A stretch of DNA of 64,000 bases. It comes from Opisthorchis felineus (lineage: Eukaryota > Platyhelminthes > Trematoda > Opisthorchiida > Opisthorchiidae). The stretch is from positions 563,271 through 627,270 of the forward strand of contig SJOL01006489.1 of the NCBI GenBank assembly GCA_004794785.1, given 5' to 3'. A program made the position numbers and the translations under genes. Under the pieces are notes generated by a model. It saw only the letters and a list, made by a program, of their open reading frames with translations. It ran no database searches and was not told the DNA's origin. Numbering within the stretch: the first letter of the stretch is position 1; each line of letters begins with the position of its first letter. This document shows, piece after piece, positions 33,600 through 46,200 of the stretch.

Positions 33600-34004
33600 T
33601 AGTCGGCTATCGAAAGTTTTACTGGTTTGACTACGTTATAGTATGTTTCTTTGTGTTGTGAGAAACCGTTTGGGACTCACTTTCTCTTGTAACTCCGTCA
33701 ACCACGTTACCCCGCTCACTTTGGTCCAGCAATGTAAAATCCATTCGCATATGAATAGCTGCATATTATTAAGCGTTCCTTGTTTGTCGGCTTCGTGTCA
33801 ATATAATTCCTCACGCTACTGTGTCTAAAGACGAACCAGTGATAACCAGAATGATAAAGGACAGCACCCAGACAGAGCCAGAGCATCTGATGTAATAACA
33901 GTTGGAACATCAACAAATGCAGCAAAAACCAAGAAGACAAGGAATTCATCAGATATAATTTTCAAATCCCGTATGTACAAAGTGGAATTTCATCTTTGTT
34001 GCTA

Positions 34005-34244
34005 TCAAGACACTGATTCGGGAAGACTGGTTGAAGAGATTAACCCGCTGCGAAGCAGCTGTTCGGTGTTTGGGCGTGGCTCCACGGTATAGGCACACAA
34101 AAGATACCCACCCGACGCTAACATGGTCACTTCTGGGTGGGTTCGATCTGGGAGCACCTGGATTGTGCGAAACCATGTGTCAGTGAGGCGCAACTGTGTC
34201 ACTCCGCCCCTTTGCTTGAACGCGTTGTACAGATCAACCAAAGG
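34005..34244 (-). CDS. TRMT6: TRMT6 last exon
   Basis: Acceptor tgcttcag, phase 0. Encodes PLVDLYNAFKQRGG, DTWFRTIQVLPDRTHPE and GGYLLCAYTV, the most conserved end of the family, then a short polar tail and TGA. The tail is shorter than the human lysine-rich end. Confidence 0.93.
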   Translation of the reverse strand, partial: PLVDLYNAFKQRGGVTQLRLTDTWFRTIQVLPDRTHPEVTMLASGGYLLCAYTVEPRPNTEQLLRSGLISSTSLPESVS

Positions 34245-37200
34245 CTGAAGCATAAACATATCACCATTCACTGGAAATCCCACGTAGAAAAAACAATGTC
34301 TAGCAGCATAGCTGTCATATTTTTTAAAGCCTGAACCTGGGATGCCATATACTATTCTGATTATTTTGTGAAAATTTGGTTTTCACCAGCTAAAAGCAAA
34401 TACAGAACAAATATAAACAGCAAGAATACGTTACTTCAGTTATTAACATTCGGCAGTGTCAACGATTTGGTGATTTGTTCTTAGTAGTTGCAGGATTTAC
34501 TGGAATTGTATTCACATTGCTCCCGTTTGGTGGTTCCGAGATTATTATTGTGGTTGATCCACATCAAATAACTAGACTAGAGTCTCACTTCCATTGGAGT
34601 CCATTATCCTCGGTTCTGCAGCGATCTGAACTGTGCCCATCTGAATTTCAGGCAACATAATTTTCCCCCAATAGATCAGCCGGTCACACCCCATAGGCCA
34701 TGCTGGTTAGGCCATATGCTCCGTATACCAAAGGGCAATTTTCCACACCGAGCTTTCTCCGCCTATCCATTTATCGGATGGAGACAATCTAGGAGCGGCA
34801 ACCTGGTAGTATTTCAGCCCTCGAGCTTCCTTTGGGTGGCATGGCAGCTGGGCACCGAAAGAATGTTACAAACGAACGATTATTAGCTTATTTTTTATTA
34901 CCCATGACTTGGCATCGAAGCATGAAAGCCCCAAAGAATCAACTCAGTTGCACTGGTAACTGCCGTCTCCCAAGATGGGGCATCCCCTGACGAGATAAAC
35001 TGGTTAATGACCCTGACAGATACCGCTGTCACACAGCCAGTAGCAATCTTGCATCAAAACTATCTCTCCCTACCATACCGTTTAGCGTCAAGCCAACTGA
35101 TTGAGCCTCCAACCTCCAACTCGTGACTCTCATCCCTTTATTCTCCTTACCCTCGGTGAACGAAGCTGTAGCAGCTGCACTTCGGTACACGGTTTGTGGC
35201 TGAAAAACCGACTGACATTTGACTTAAGAGGCTAGCCTGTGGTGTTACTTCACTAGCCCATGCTGGACAACCGAACAACGAGATGAGAATAGTTATTAGG
35301 TTATACTTAAAGCCATCCGGAAAACCAATCTCATTGCTTGGGCGTGAACACGATCATCTGTAGAGATGTGAGAATTCTGATGCGTCCGGCGTCACCTGAT
35401 AGATGAATAATAACAAGATCGCTTTGTATGTTAGATGTCCAGAGTTCAAGTTCCGGCATGGCCAAGGATGAGCTGTGACAGGAGTGAGATTCCGCTTTGG
35501 TGATGACTAACAATAATAACTGTCAGTACAGGAGGAAGACTATTAAAACGAGAGTGACGTGAATTCAGCTTTAGGAAATATGACTAATCTAGATGGATAA
35601 GTAGCATTGACTAACCTGAAGGAACTGCGAATAAACAACGACAGGTCTACCGACAGGAAGGAACTGCATTAAAAGCAGAGTCATATCGACCGGGTGGAAC
35701 CTCGTGGCGACGATCAGAGCATCTGCGAGTATGGCGTTCGGACCAACCAGAGTTTCATAAGCGGTCTGTTTCTTAGCCAACCTAGAAGCTCTACGTAGAG
35801 TAACTGATTCATCGCAAATCGAGGCCGCGGAACACGATAGTCTGGACTTCTCGCTGCTGGGCCCAGTGATCCCTGCAGCAATAAGCTCAGAATTCACTTC
35901 GGGATCGGCGACCAGTTGCTCAGCTGAAAAAAGATGTGAACATGAGTACCGTTCAAGTTTCAATAAGTACATCAGAGCTTTCAGAAAACACAACTAATTC
36001 TATTTGAAATATCCGTTCATGCTGCCATCTAGCGAAGTTGTACAACTGTGGCTGTGATGCCAAAGCGTATTTTAAGGTGTAACCCAAAATTCCACTTCAA
36101 ACTTGTTCAATCCTGATGCTGCTGATGTAACCTGTGGCATAAATGGCGCCATGGCACGTTCCACATCCGCCCCCACTTCGACTGACAATTCTCTCTTCTC
36201 GAGAAACCACCGACTCACAGCTTTAGAACATACAGGAACCCATAGCGCCACGAAACTCCGGCTTGCTGGTGGAGTGGTGCTGTGATTTACGTTCACCGTA
36301 ATGGGATTCAATTCTAAACGGTTCAGGAGAGATATAGCTCGGTTAATCAAGGCAAGTTACGGCAGGCCGTTACGACTATCGAATAAAGAGATTTTACCAG
36401 GTTACTTGCAAGAAAGTGTCGACTGACGTTAAACACGTGCAGGACCTCCTAGCCTAGATACAAAGGATGAAAACTAACACAGCGCATGGCAATTTAGATA
36501 AAACCGAACTCAGATTTCTACTGTCTAAGTCAGCCCCCCCCCCCAGTATGGTTAGTATAGTCAGCATGCGCAAGCTGAGACCAACCGGAAACGTGGAAAA
36601 CGGAACCACTAGATGTAGTAGCCTTAACAGGGCATTCGCTTGATTCCTCAGTGTTAATAAAGGATGGCTTTTCAAGTGTGAGGAATATGCCAAACAGAAA
36701 AGCCCAAGACGAGTCCCATCACTCTGAGGACCCTATTGGCTAAACGTTCGCTCGAACAATCCACGTTTTCCACTATATGTGGAGAATCCATTGGCCCACC
36801 AACCAAACATCTATGGCTGGCACGATCGAAGATCGCAATTTGTTGTATAGCTCATTGATTGTCATTCTTTGTTAACAGAGTCACTGATAAATCGATGTAT
36901 GTAACTGAAATCCGTCCAACACCTTGCAGAAGAACACCACACATAAATATGAATGCTAGGCGCAAACAAAACAAGGCATATCTTGAAAACCTCACCAGAC
37001 GAAACATTCGCTACATTAAAAGTGAACAGCGGGAAATCGATGCAATATCGACACCTAAAAACTACCTTTTTTGGCATTCAAACGGGAAATCAGAGGTCCC
37101 AAGGATTTAAGGAACATTGCTCAAAAACGCTTAATCGATATTTGTTTCACAAGATTCAACGAAGTAAACAACATCGACATCAGCTATGTCAAACATACCA

Positions 37201-40200
37201 GTTCCGGTAGTCTGGTCGGATTCAGGCATTATACCGTTCACTTCAGTGGGCTTTTGGAAGAGTGAGTTAGCAAGCGGAAGGAAACTACCTGATCTTTATT
37301 CGGTAGCTCAGTTGAAGTTCCCTGACCAAGTAGGAGGGGGACGACATCCAACAACGAAACAGCGCAAACCTAATGAAAAGAAACCGTGGATAGTACTGGT
37401 TACGGGCGACAAAGACAGAGAGGAAGAATTGTTACCAAGTAGTCAAACGGAGATCACCAAGGGAATGCAGCTACCCGGCATACCCTGATAGAGTAACCTC
37501 TGTTCGGATCTTATACCTGACGGGGAACGCCGTTGTGGATTCTCCAGAAGAATATCGAGAAACAACAGACGAGCTGTTCTGTGCCACTGCAACTGCATTT
37601 GGACTGACATATTGCATAGGAGGCAGAGAGAGTGGGACTACTTTCTGGCTCGTACGTGTACAAGGGTGCGCGGAAGAATTGTGAAGAGTGACAAACGCGA
37701 GCATATGCCAGTTTGTGCTTGAGTTTTCTGGCTGCATAGTCACTCCCAAGAAATTACAAGCGGAGACGTACTCTTTTCTCCATATAACACTGCTTATAAG
37801 GTTGCTGGAAACTCTTCAACGGCCCAAGACCGGTTTCGCCCTTGCTGGTGTTCATCAGCTGGGTGGTTCCCAAGTTTCTGTCGACTTTATTTTTTACTTG
37901 AACCCATGTTGTAGGAAATTCGCCAAATACACCCAGTTGCAAACTTATTTGGCTTTAACGGGAGACTCAACTGAATCCCAGCTGAATTTCCCGTTTATGA
38001 TATACTTCAACTGAATGTGCTGCGCAAAAATAAATGAGTACTCGAAAAACTCGAGACACTATAATACAAACCTCCGCACCGTTTGTAATTCACCCGTCCT
38101 GATCAATAAGCGGAAGCCTTCATCACGATCCCGTGAACAATACGGAAAACTACATCAACACTAACATTGGAAGGAAGAGATAAGGTAAGCTACCTACATC
38201 GAACAGTCTTGACACCGTGCACAACATATCCAACGGATAGGAAATTCACCGCGAACTGGAAAATGACGTATGAACGATTGTGGAACTAAGGGACTGGGCC
38301 TTACCGTGATGTGACGGTTTGTATGCTGTCGTGACCCACTGAGCTATACTGGACGGTCTCCGTGCGACACTCTCAGTCTCTCATACCATGTTGATCAATG
38401 GTTACAGATCCGATCAATACAGTCTCCTGGCCCTCCAGGTTAGAGGTTGGAACATGTGTAACAATCTGTTCTTAAAAAATGGTATTGAACTTGCATTTTC
38501 AACCAAACACCACTGCCTTGCGGTCGGGCTTTTGAGTCAAGGGTTTTGGTTGGGGACCCTAATCGTCCTCCGTCTAGGTCCGGATACCCTGGCAATATCC
38601 CTGCCCATGTATAGAAATGAGTCCTACAACAAACAATACCCTTATGCCACATCGACCGTCGCGTGGTGTCACCAGCCGGGTCGCATTTCCTGCTGCAAAC
38701 AGCAGGTCGGGTAAGCAAAAACATGCCACTGATTAAGCCTCCCTTCCCATACTTTCACGTATTCGCTCTTCTACCCTACTCCACCCTAGGACTGTTCTGT
38801 TCGTCAGGCATCACGCTCAGCTGCATGATCTGTGCGTCCGGCTTCAATGACAACACTGAACACCTCGGAGTCTGTTTTCAAACCCCGAAAACCAACCTAC
38901 TCAAGCTGCCTCTAATGTTCGCACACGAAAGCAAGCAGGACGACAAGTAACTCTTACTCGTGCGCTGGATGCCCTCTGCATTGACGTATGCCGTCTGTGA
39001 AAAAAATGACCCAGGACGCATGTATTGTAGTTGAATCGATTGCTCCCTCATTCTCTTCTCGGTTCCGGCTGTGCAACTCTGGCGTTGCGGAGGCCGCTGC
39101 AGCTGGATATGCGGGGTGGGTATTGCATTGAGCGACCTAGCAGAAGCGTTTCTATTTGGTTGGATACCCGATCATAGTCACCTCTGCGCGGTTCGTTTGA
39201 CAGCGTCTGTGAGAGAATCTAGAGGTGAGGTTCATCGCTTCCTGTTTACTGTCTGCTTACGCCCCGAGGAAATGTAACCCTGAATCTGCACAGGACAGTT
39301 TCTATGATGCTCTAGGCGCTCCTTTACAACAGGCTAAAAGCTCAGACATCGTTGTGGCTGCTGGTGACATGAACGCTCAGGTAGGTAAACCAAGCACTGC
39401 TGAGGGCCGATTGGTCAGTCGTCTTGGGTTGAGTAAGAGACGTATGGACACTGGAGAGCGCCTATTTCAGATGTGAACCAATCACAAACTACTCCTTTGC
39501 AACACCAATTTCCGGAACAGCGGACATCACTTAACAATGTGGTGCCCACCAAAGAACCAGCCCTGAATCCAAACAGACCACATCACCATCAGTCGATTAC
39601 TGCCCACCGCTCCTTCTGGGATACCGACGTGGACTCGGACCTTGTACTTGTTCGCTGCGGCTTTCCACTGAACTTTCAGGTCTACACAAAACGCGCACAC
39701 CTCACTTGGCCTTTGAGAAGCTAGTAGACGGAGAAATCAAACGAGCCCATCAGAACCGGTTACTCCAAAGCCTGCCGGATGGTCTGTGGTCGGATATTGA
39801 CGGCTACTAAGAACAGATATCCAAAGTGCTACTCAAAGCCGGGAATTCTGTCTGTGGTACAGCCCAGCCAACCTAATACAAACAACAGATCTCTGATAGG
39901 ACCGTGGCTTTGCTGGAGGCCCGGTGACAGATTCCTCCTGGCTTCAAGCACAACTCATCCGATTCCAGGTGAAACTGGGTGTCTGTGCAGACCGAGATAC
40001 TTGGTGGACCCGGAAGGCCGAAAAATGGAAAGAGCCAAACAATGCTAGAAATGTCCACAGGCTGTCCCATTTAATTTGTTTGACTGGTCCCTGGAATTCT
40101 CTTGTCAATGAAACTACCAGAGACCAAAGTGGCTCTCTGATATCCAGCAAATAACGTTTAGACCGTTGGGCACAACACTTCGAACACAATTCAGTTGGCC

Positions 40201-43200
40201 ACCCCCAGCCTCCAATCCGGAACGCCGGCCTTCAACACAATGTTGGATTGTGAACACGGAAGCCCCCTCAGCACCAGAAGTGTCCAAGTGTATATCACCA
40301 CTCAAGCGTCATCGTGTTCCTGGTCCTTCAGACCTTCCATGTGGTCAAGGGTGGCGGTGAATCCCTCAGGTAGTGCCTGAGGGATTTGCGTCTACCTGGG
40401 AGAAACATACTGCCCAGGAAAATGTGGTGAGTCCATGGTGGCACCCACTTTCAAAAAGAACACTCGCAGTAAAAGTAGTACACAAAGGGAAGTTAGTTTG
40501 ACTCCCGTGGTAACAAGGCTTCTAGCGTCACTGATCCTTCAGCGTCTTACGGCGGCACGCGAATCGCTGGCCCGTGAGCGTCAAGCGGGATTTCAACCGA
40601 GTAGAGGCTGCGTCGACCACATCTTCACACGTCTTCACCGTCAAGTGTTAGAGCAAAGCCACATGTACAGGCGAACCACAATCTTCGTGATCCTTGACTT
40701 CAATGATGCATTCGATTCTGTCAAACGGTCAGTGATGTTAACCACACTTCCTCAACAAGCGATGCTCGATAAGCCTGTGAACATAGTCAGGTCGCTATAT
40801 TCACATATCTCCGGGTGTGAGAGTATATGATAAGCTCATCAAAGAGCTTCTCTACAGAATGGGGTGCCCGACAAGGATGTCCACTCTCTCCACGTCGTCG
40901 GTGAAATAATGAGTCGAACGCTGGAAGGCCTTCAAAACCCCGTATTCCAAACTGTTGCTGGTGAGAACCTTGTCGATCTGGCGTACGCAGACGACGTCAT
41001 CCTTACCTCGAAGACGAGGACGAAGCATATGTGGAGAATTATACATACCTCGGTAATTGTATTAGTTATGACGGAAGTGTGCCTAATGAAGTCAGCGCAC
41101 GAACCTCGAAGGCCAAAATCACGATTGCTAATTCGCGTCACCTGTGGCGTCAGAACGGCATATCACTGGGTCTCAAGGGTCGTATGTACCAGGCTACAGT
41201 AACGGCTGTGCTGTTGTGTGGTTGCGAGGCATGGCCTCTGCGGACAGATGATGTGAGGCGTCTTCAGGTTTTAACCACCGATGCCCCCTTCCTTCAGAAT
41301 GGCGCAAACTGCGAAATGGGCAACGTAGGACTTGGTAGAAAGGCGTGAAAGCGATTACGAGGAGTTTAGGTGTTGCTGGTGCGGTCCGCCTCCTGCGCTT
41401 GGCTGGAGACATTACAAGAAATGGCGGTCACTCGATGTTAGTGGCGGTCGTGCTGTCAGCTTCTTTCCAGATTGTCTGATTGAGCGCTTGGAGGTGTAGG
41501 AAACTCAGGATGCTTGAGATAGGCCAGCACCATGTCCCCTCCCCCACCCACTCTTTTCTCTTCTTTTATTCTAGGGCTTTAAATATAATAAGACAAACTT
41601 TGTGATTGTACGACATTGAAGCATCATTGTCAACACTGATGTTGCTGTCTCTGATGATGATGAAGACGTTGATAATGATTTCCAACGAACAGGCTGGTGC
41701 TGTGTGACGAGGACAAAATCGATTGTACGATAAGCATGACAATCAGCCTGTCGAGCTGTGCAACGTCATCAATAACTCCGGCCAGACCCAAATGTGCGAC
41801 GCTGATATAGTTTTCAGACCTATTCGTTTGCTCGTCCACGAGATAGCCCTCACTGTTTGATTTGGTATCCGCGATCCTATTCTGCACAGGGTAAAGATGC
41901 CACGATCAGAAAGAAAATTCTCCCAATTTCTAAAGTGTTTTACTGGTCACCTTGGTCATGTAAATGTGTTAATACCACATGCATATGCATGTAACCTAGA
42001 CAGGTGTAGCTGGAACACAAATAAGAGTACTATTAAACGGACACAAAGTACGGCCGGCAGTTTCACTGGTTTAAGACTCCACCGATTAACCAATAAGAGA
42101 TTAAAATGTGTCCCGTGGTACTAACATAAAAGCACCGCCCATAAACCTGCTACCAACAACATCAGGTAAGGTAGTTAGTAAATGAAGAAAAACTTAAAAT
42201 GTTTGCCAAGTGTGTCAAAGGATTCAAACGCCAGATGGATCGGATCAACTACATGTAATTCATCAGTTGGTGCCTCCAGACTACGGAGCCTCCGTCCTCC
42301 AGTTGATCTTCTAGTTAAGAACCACTGGGTTGACACACTAGGTTCCCTGCATCCAAAGCGCCCCAGTTTATCAGGAGTTGTTACATGTAAACGGAGAAAC
42401 AGGTTAGATACCCAAATAACTGAAGCAAAGAAAAGCCAACGTACCTGCTTTTCATAAGCCGAGGCAGCAAGTGGATTCACTTCGGGGCGTGGTGGACTAG
42501 TGCCGTGAAAGAATTGTATGACAGATCCACCCAAATCCGCTGGGCCTATTCGTTCCAAAACGCCACCAAGTAGAAGCCCAGCACATGTTTCAGCAAGCAG
42601 CACCTTCGATCCGCCGTGTACATTTGAATACGTCAGTATGTGGCACAATGTGTCAAAACGCAGGCCTCTGAAGAGGAGTAAACGTGTCCGAACTGGTGAT
42701 GGGGATAATGAGGACGGCTACAGCTGAGTTAAACTTACTGACAGAGAACTGATGCTAAAAGGTTTTACACACGATACGAACACCATATAAGTTAGAGAAG
42801 TTGTGGTGAATCACCTTTATGAGAAGACCTACTGGTGCCAAGAATCTCACACAACATGACCGACTGTGTTTTTCAAATGAATTGTTCCTAACGAAAGCCT
42901 TTCCAAACAGATCTACTGTTCTGTAGAACCGCAAGCAAGGTTTTCGATTCATTCGTTGGACTTCAACATTTCATACGGTAGGAAAGCCGAGATTCACACG
43001 ATGGAACCTACGTAGAAAAAGTGCTTAAATGAGCCTTCTCCACCTGTGTCGGTCGAACAGTAAGGCCTCCGTTACTGGTTCTGACAAAGTTATAGCAGGG
43101 TGCACATCGAATTCCAGTCGTGAAGATATATATTTGAAGTAGTCAACGAAATACATTTAGAATCATGACTGGATTGAAATTAAGCAACCCTCTTGGCTAG

Positions 43201-46200
43201 ATAGATAAATGGTCATATGACCAATGAAATTGTATCCGAAATTCTGTTCGTTTTCAAGTTTGGATTTTGAGCTTAGAAAAGTGCTTTGCAGTTTAATTCT
43301 CGGATAGCTGATATAACTGATGCGAAAATACGGGGTTCTCAGTGGACTGAGATTGAGAGAGTTCTATGCACTGAAGGCGATAGCTTGGATGCACGAGCGC
43401 CACTGAGGGCGCGACTGGGCCCTGTCTGACAATGTCTGTAACCATTGATGTGTACCGTCTCGGGGACCCATCCAGGGAGACGACAATGACCAGTGCAGCT
43501 GAGTTCGCAGATAATGGCTTTCATAATTCGCTGCCGAATCATTGTTTGACCTCCCCTGGATCGTTTCCACCTTTCACGTGGTTGTGCGGAAAGAGCCCTT
43601 CGAGGAAGTCGATCGACTGGCATACGGAGCATGTGGCCAAGCCAGCGCAACCTATGGAGTGTGATCAGTTCATCTATCGTGGGCGAGTTACCTTTTCCGA
43701 AAACCATTCGGCGTATTACTGATCCGGTGTTCCCATCAGACTCGGATAATGCTCCGCAGACATCGATGATATTTTGACGTCCTCGGCGCGCAGCGGCCAA
43801 GTTTCTGACTCGTATACTAATATGGAGCGCACCACAGCATTGTACACTCAACCCTTGACGGTTAAGCTGATGTCACGCCTACGCCACAGATGATGCATGT
43901 TCACGAAAGTTGTTCTTGCCTTCCCAAGCCGGATGGAAATATCACCTTTCGGGAGACCACCGGGACTGATACAGCCGCCCAGGTAGACAAATTTGTCCAC
44001 TACCTCAATCGGCTCATCCACAAGCATGAGCTTAGGGTTCGAGCCCACCCAGTCTTGCAGTAACACATTACACTTTGCAGGTGTGAAGCGCATGCCAAAC
44101 CGTGAGGTAGAATTATTTTATTTACTATTGTTTGAATTACTACTGCGTCAGATCTAAGAAGTGTTATGTTGTCTGCGTACTCGATATCTGTGAGCAAACC
44201 TCCCGGGAGCACTTCGACCCCACAGGCACTAGGGGCTGGTAATGAATCTTCCATAATAGTATCAATGACAAAGTCGAAGAAGAAATGTGAAAGGGGGCAG
44301 CCCTGCCTGACACCACTTGATGTGGCAAACTAAGGCGAGAGTTTCTCGTGGACCTTCACACGTCCGCGGGTGTTGGTGTACAGCGCGTTAAGGAGGGTTA
44401 AGAATCTATGGGGAACAGTTTTGGTCCACAGACACTGCCATAGTGCCTGGCGGTTCATAGAGTCAAAGATAGCTTCAAAGTCAAGGAAGACAACGATTGT
44501 TGGCCGCTGGAAGCAGTGACACCATTCCAGAACCTGTCGGAGGGTGAAAATATGATCGATACGTCCTCTTACAGGATGGAACCCAGCTTAGTTTTCACAG
44601 ATCTGTCTCTCCCTGTGTTCAGTCAACCTTCGAAGGGCAAGACCAGAGAGCACCTTCGATGCCACAGCTACCAGGCTGATGCCACGGTGGTTTTCACACC
44701 CGCGTACCCTTTTTGAAGATATGGATGACTGTCCATATGCCCCATTCTGCGGGAGCTTTCTCTTCGTTCCATATCGGGCCACTTAGCATTGTTAGATAGG
44801 TCACCAGGGATTCTCCATCTCCTTTGAAGAGAGCTGGATACAAACCGTCCGGTCCTGGTGCCTTCGCACGTTTCAGTAGTGATATTCAGTACTTCATTTC
44901 TTCTTCCGACGGGCACCTAGGGTTTACACTCCATTCACCCGTATGCACCATCTCCAGAGGCTGTGTTGCAGGAGAGCAGCTAAACTGCCCATCTTTCCAG
45001 TAGACGTTTTTTCGAGTGAATAAATGGGCCATCTTTTTCACCTATCGTTTGACTGACCGATGCTTTCCCAACGGGCTCAACGTTGCCTAACTTCGGTGAT
45101 CAAAGTTGCTTACCTAGGGCCGGTCGATCGTATCAGTTGATATAGGGCACGGCCGTTCCCGCCAGCAAAAGCGTTCTCCATCTTCCGAGCTTTCAATGAC
45201 CACCAGACCTCTCGGTCTTTCCTTAGGCATTCCACTATTTGGCGTTTGAGAGATTTGCGTGTGCTGCCGTACTCGTTGCCTGCAGGTACGGATTTCCTGG
45301 CATCAAGCATGGATAGCGGTTTCGACGATATCCAGTGGTCTTTTGACCGTGTCGGAGAAGCCGGACAGACGGCACCGAACGCCCCAAGCATGGCTCCTTT
45401 CACATTTTGCCATGCTTCATCCACGTGCACGCAGCCAGTACGGGGTTGGTTTACTGTAGTGAATTGTTGAGCTAGCTCAGATCGATACTGTTGAGCCGTG
45501 ATAGTTCTTCAAAGATGGTGGAGTGGCATGCTTCTTGCTGAAGGGAAACGAACTGCCTGACGTGCAAGCAACATGGCGTGATCGGAATTGAGTTGTGTGC
45601 CGCAGAAGGAATGGCATTCTTGAACTCTGGCTCTACACCGCTGGCTGATGGCCACGCCATCCAACTGGGTCCATGGGTGATTTGCAGTTGGTGGCCGCCA
45701 GGTTACGCGATACGAGCGTTTATGCTGAAAGTTCGTACTGGCCAGAAACAGTCCATGATAAACACACAATTGGAGGAGTTGCTCTCCACCATCTGTGCGA
45801 TGAGCATCGACTCTGAATCAACCTCCCAGATGTGATTCCAAGAAGCCCAGACGACCGACTTGGGCATTCATATCGCCCGCAAGGATCACAATGTTAGTGC
45901 TTCTTGCTCGACGATTAAGTCCGGATAGTTCTCGATAGAAAGTATCCTTCTCAGTGTCAGAACTGCAGTCCATTGGGGCATAAGCCGACACTACAAACGT
46001 GCACCGTCTTTTTATGTCGAGAGACATTGAGGTCGATTGAGCTGGATAATGAGCACTGGGATCCAATCCAGCAAAGAACGTTCAGCTCTGGGGCTGAGTG
46101 CAACAGCCATATAGTCCACGAGTCATCGCTTCTGGATCACCGGACACACAGAGAGATACATGTGAAGGAGCTGAGTTCGTCCTTAGTGTTCTGAGATGCA

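Noticed and set aside
36072..36350. Open minus-strand stretch as the missing TRMT6 exon
   Set aside because: It lies between the right exons, but its residues do not resemble the family and no acceptor/donor pair gives the needed phases (0 in, 1 out).
42175..42444. Extension of the TRMT6 exon through its donor
   Set aside because: The frame stays open but the residues do not fit TRMT6, while the donor cag|gtacgt is good.
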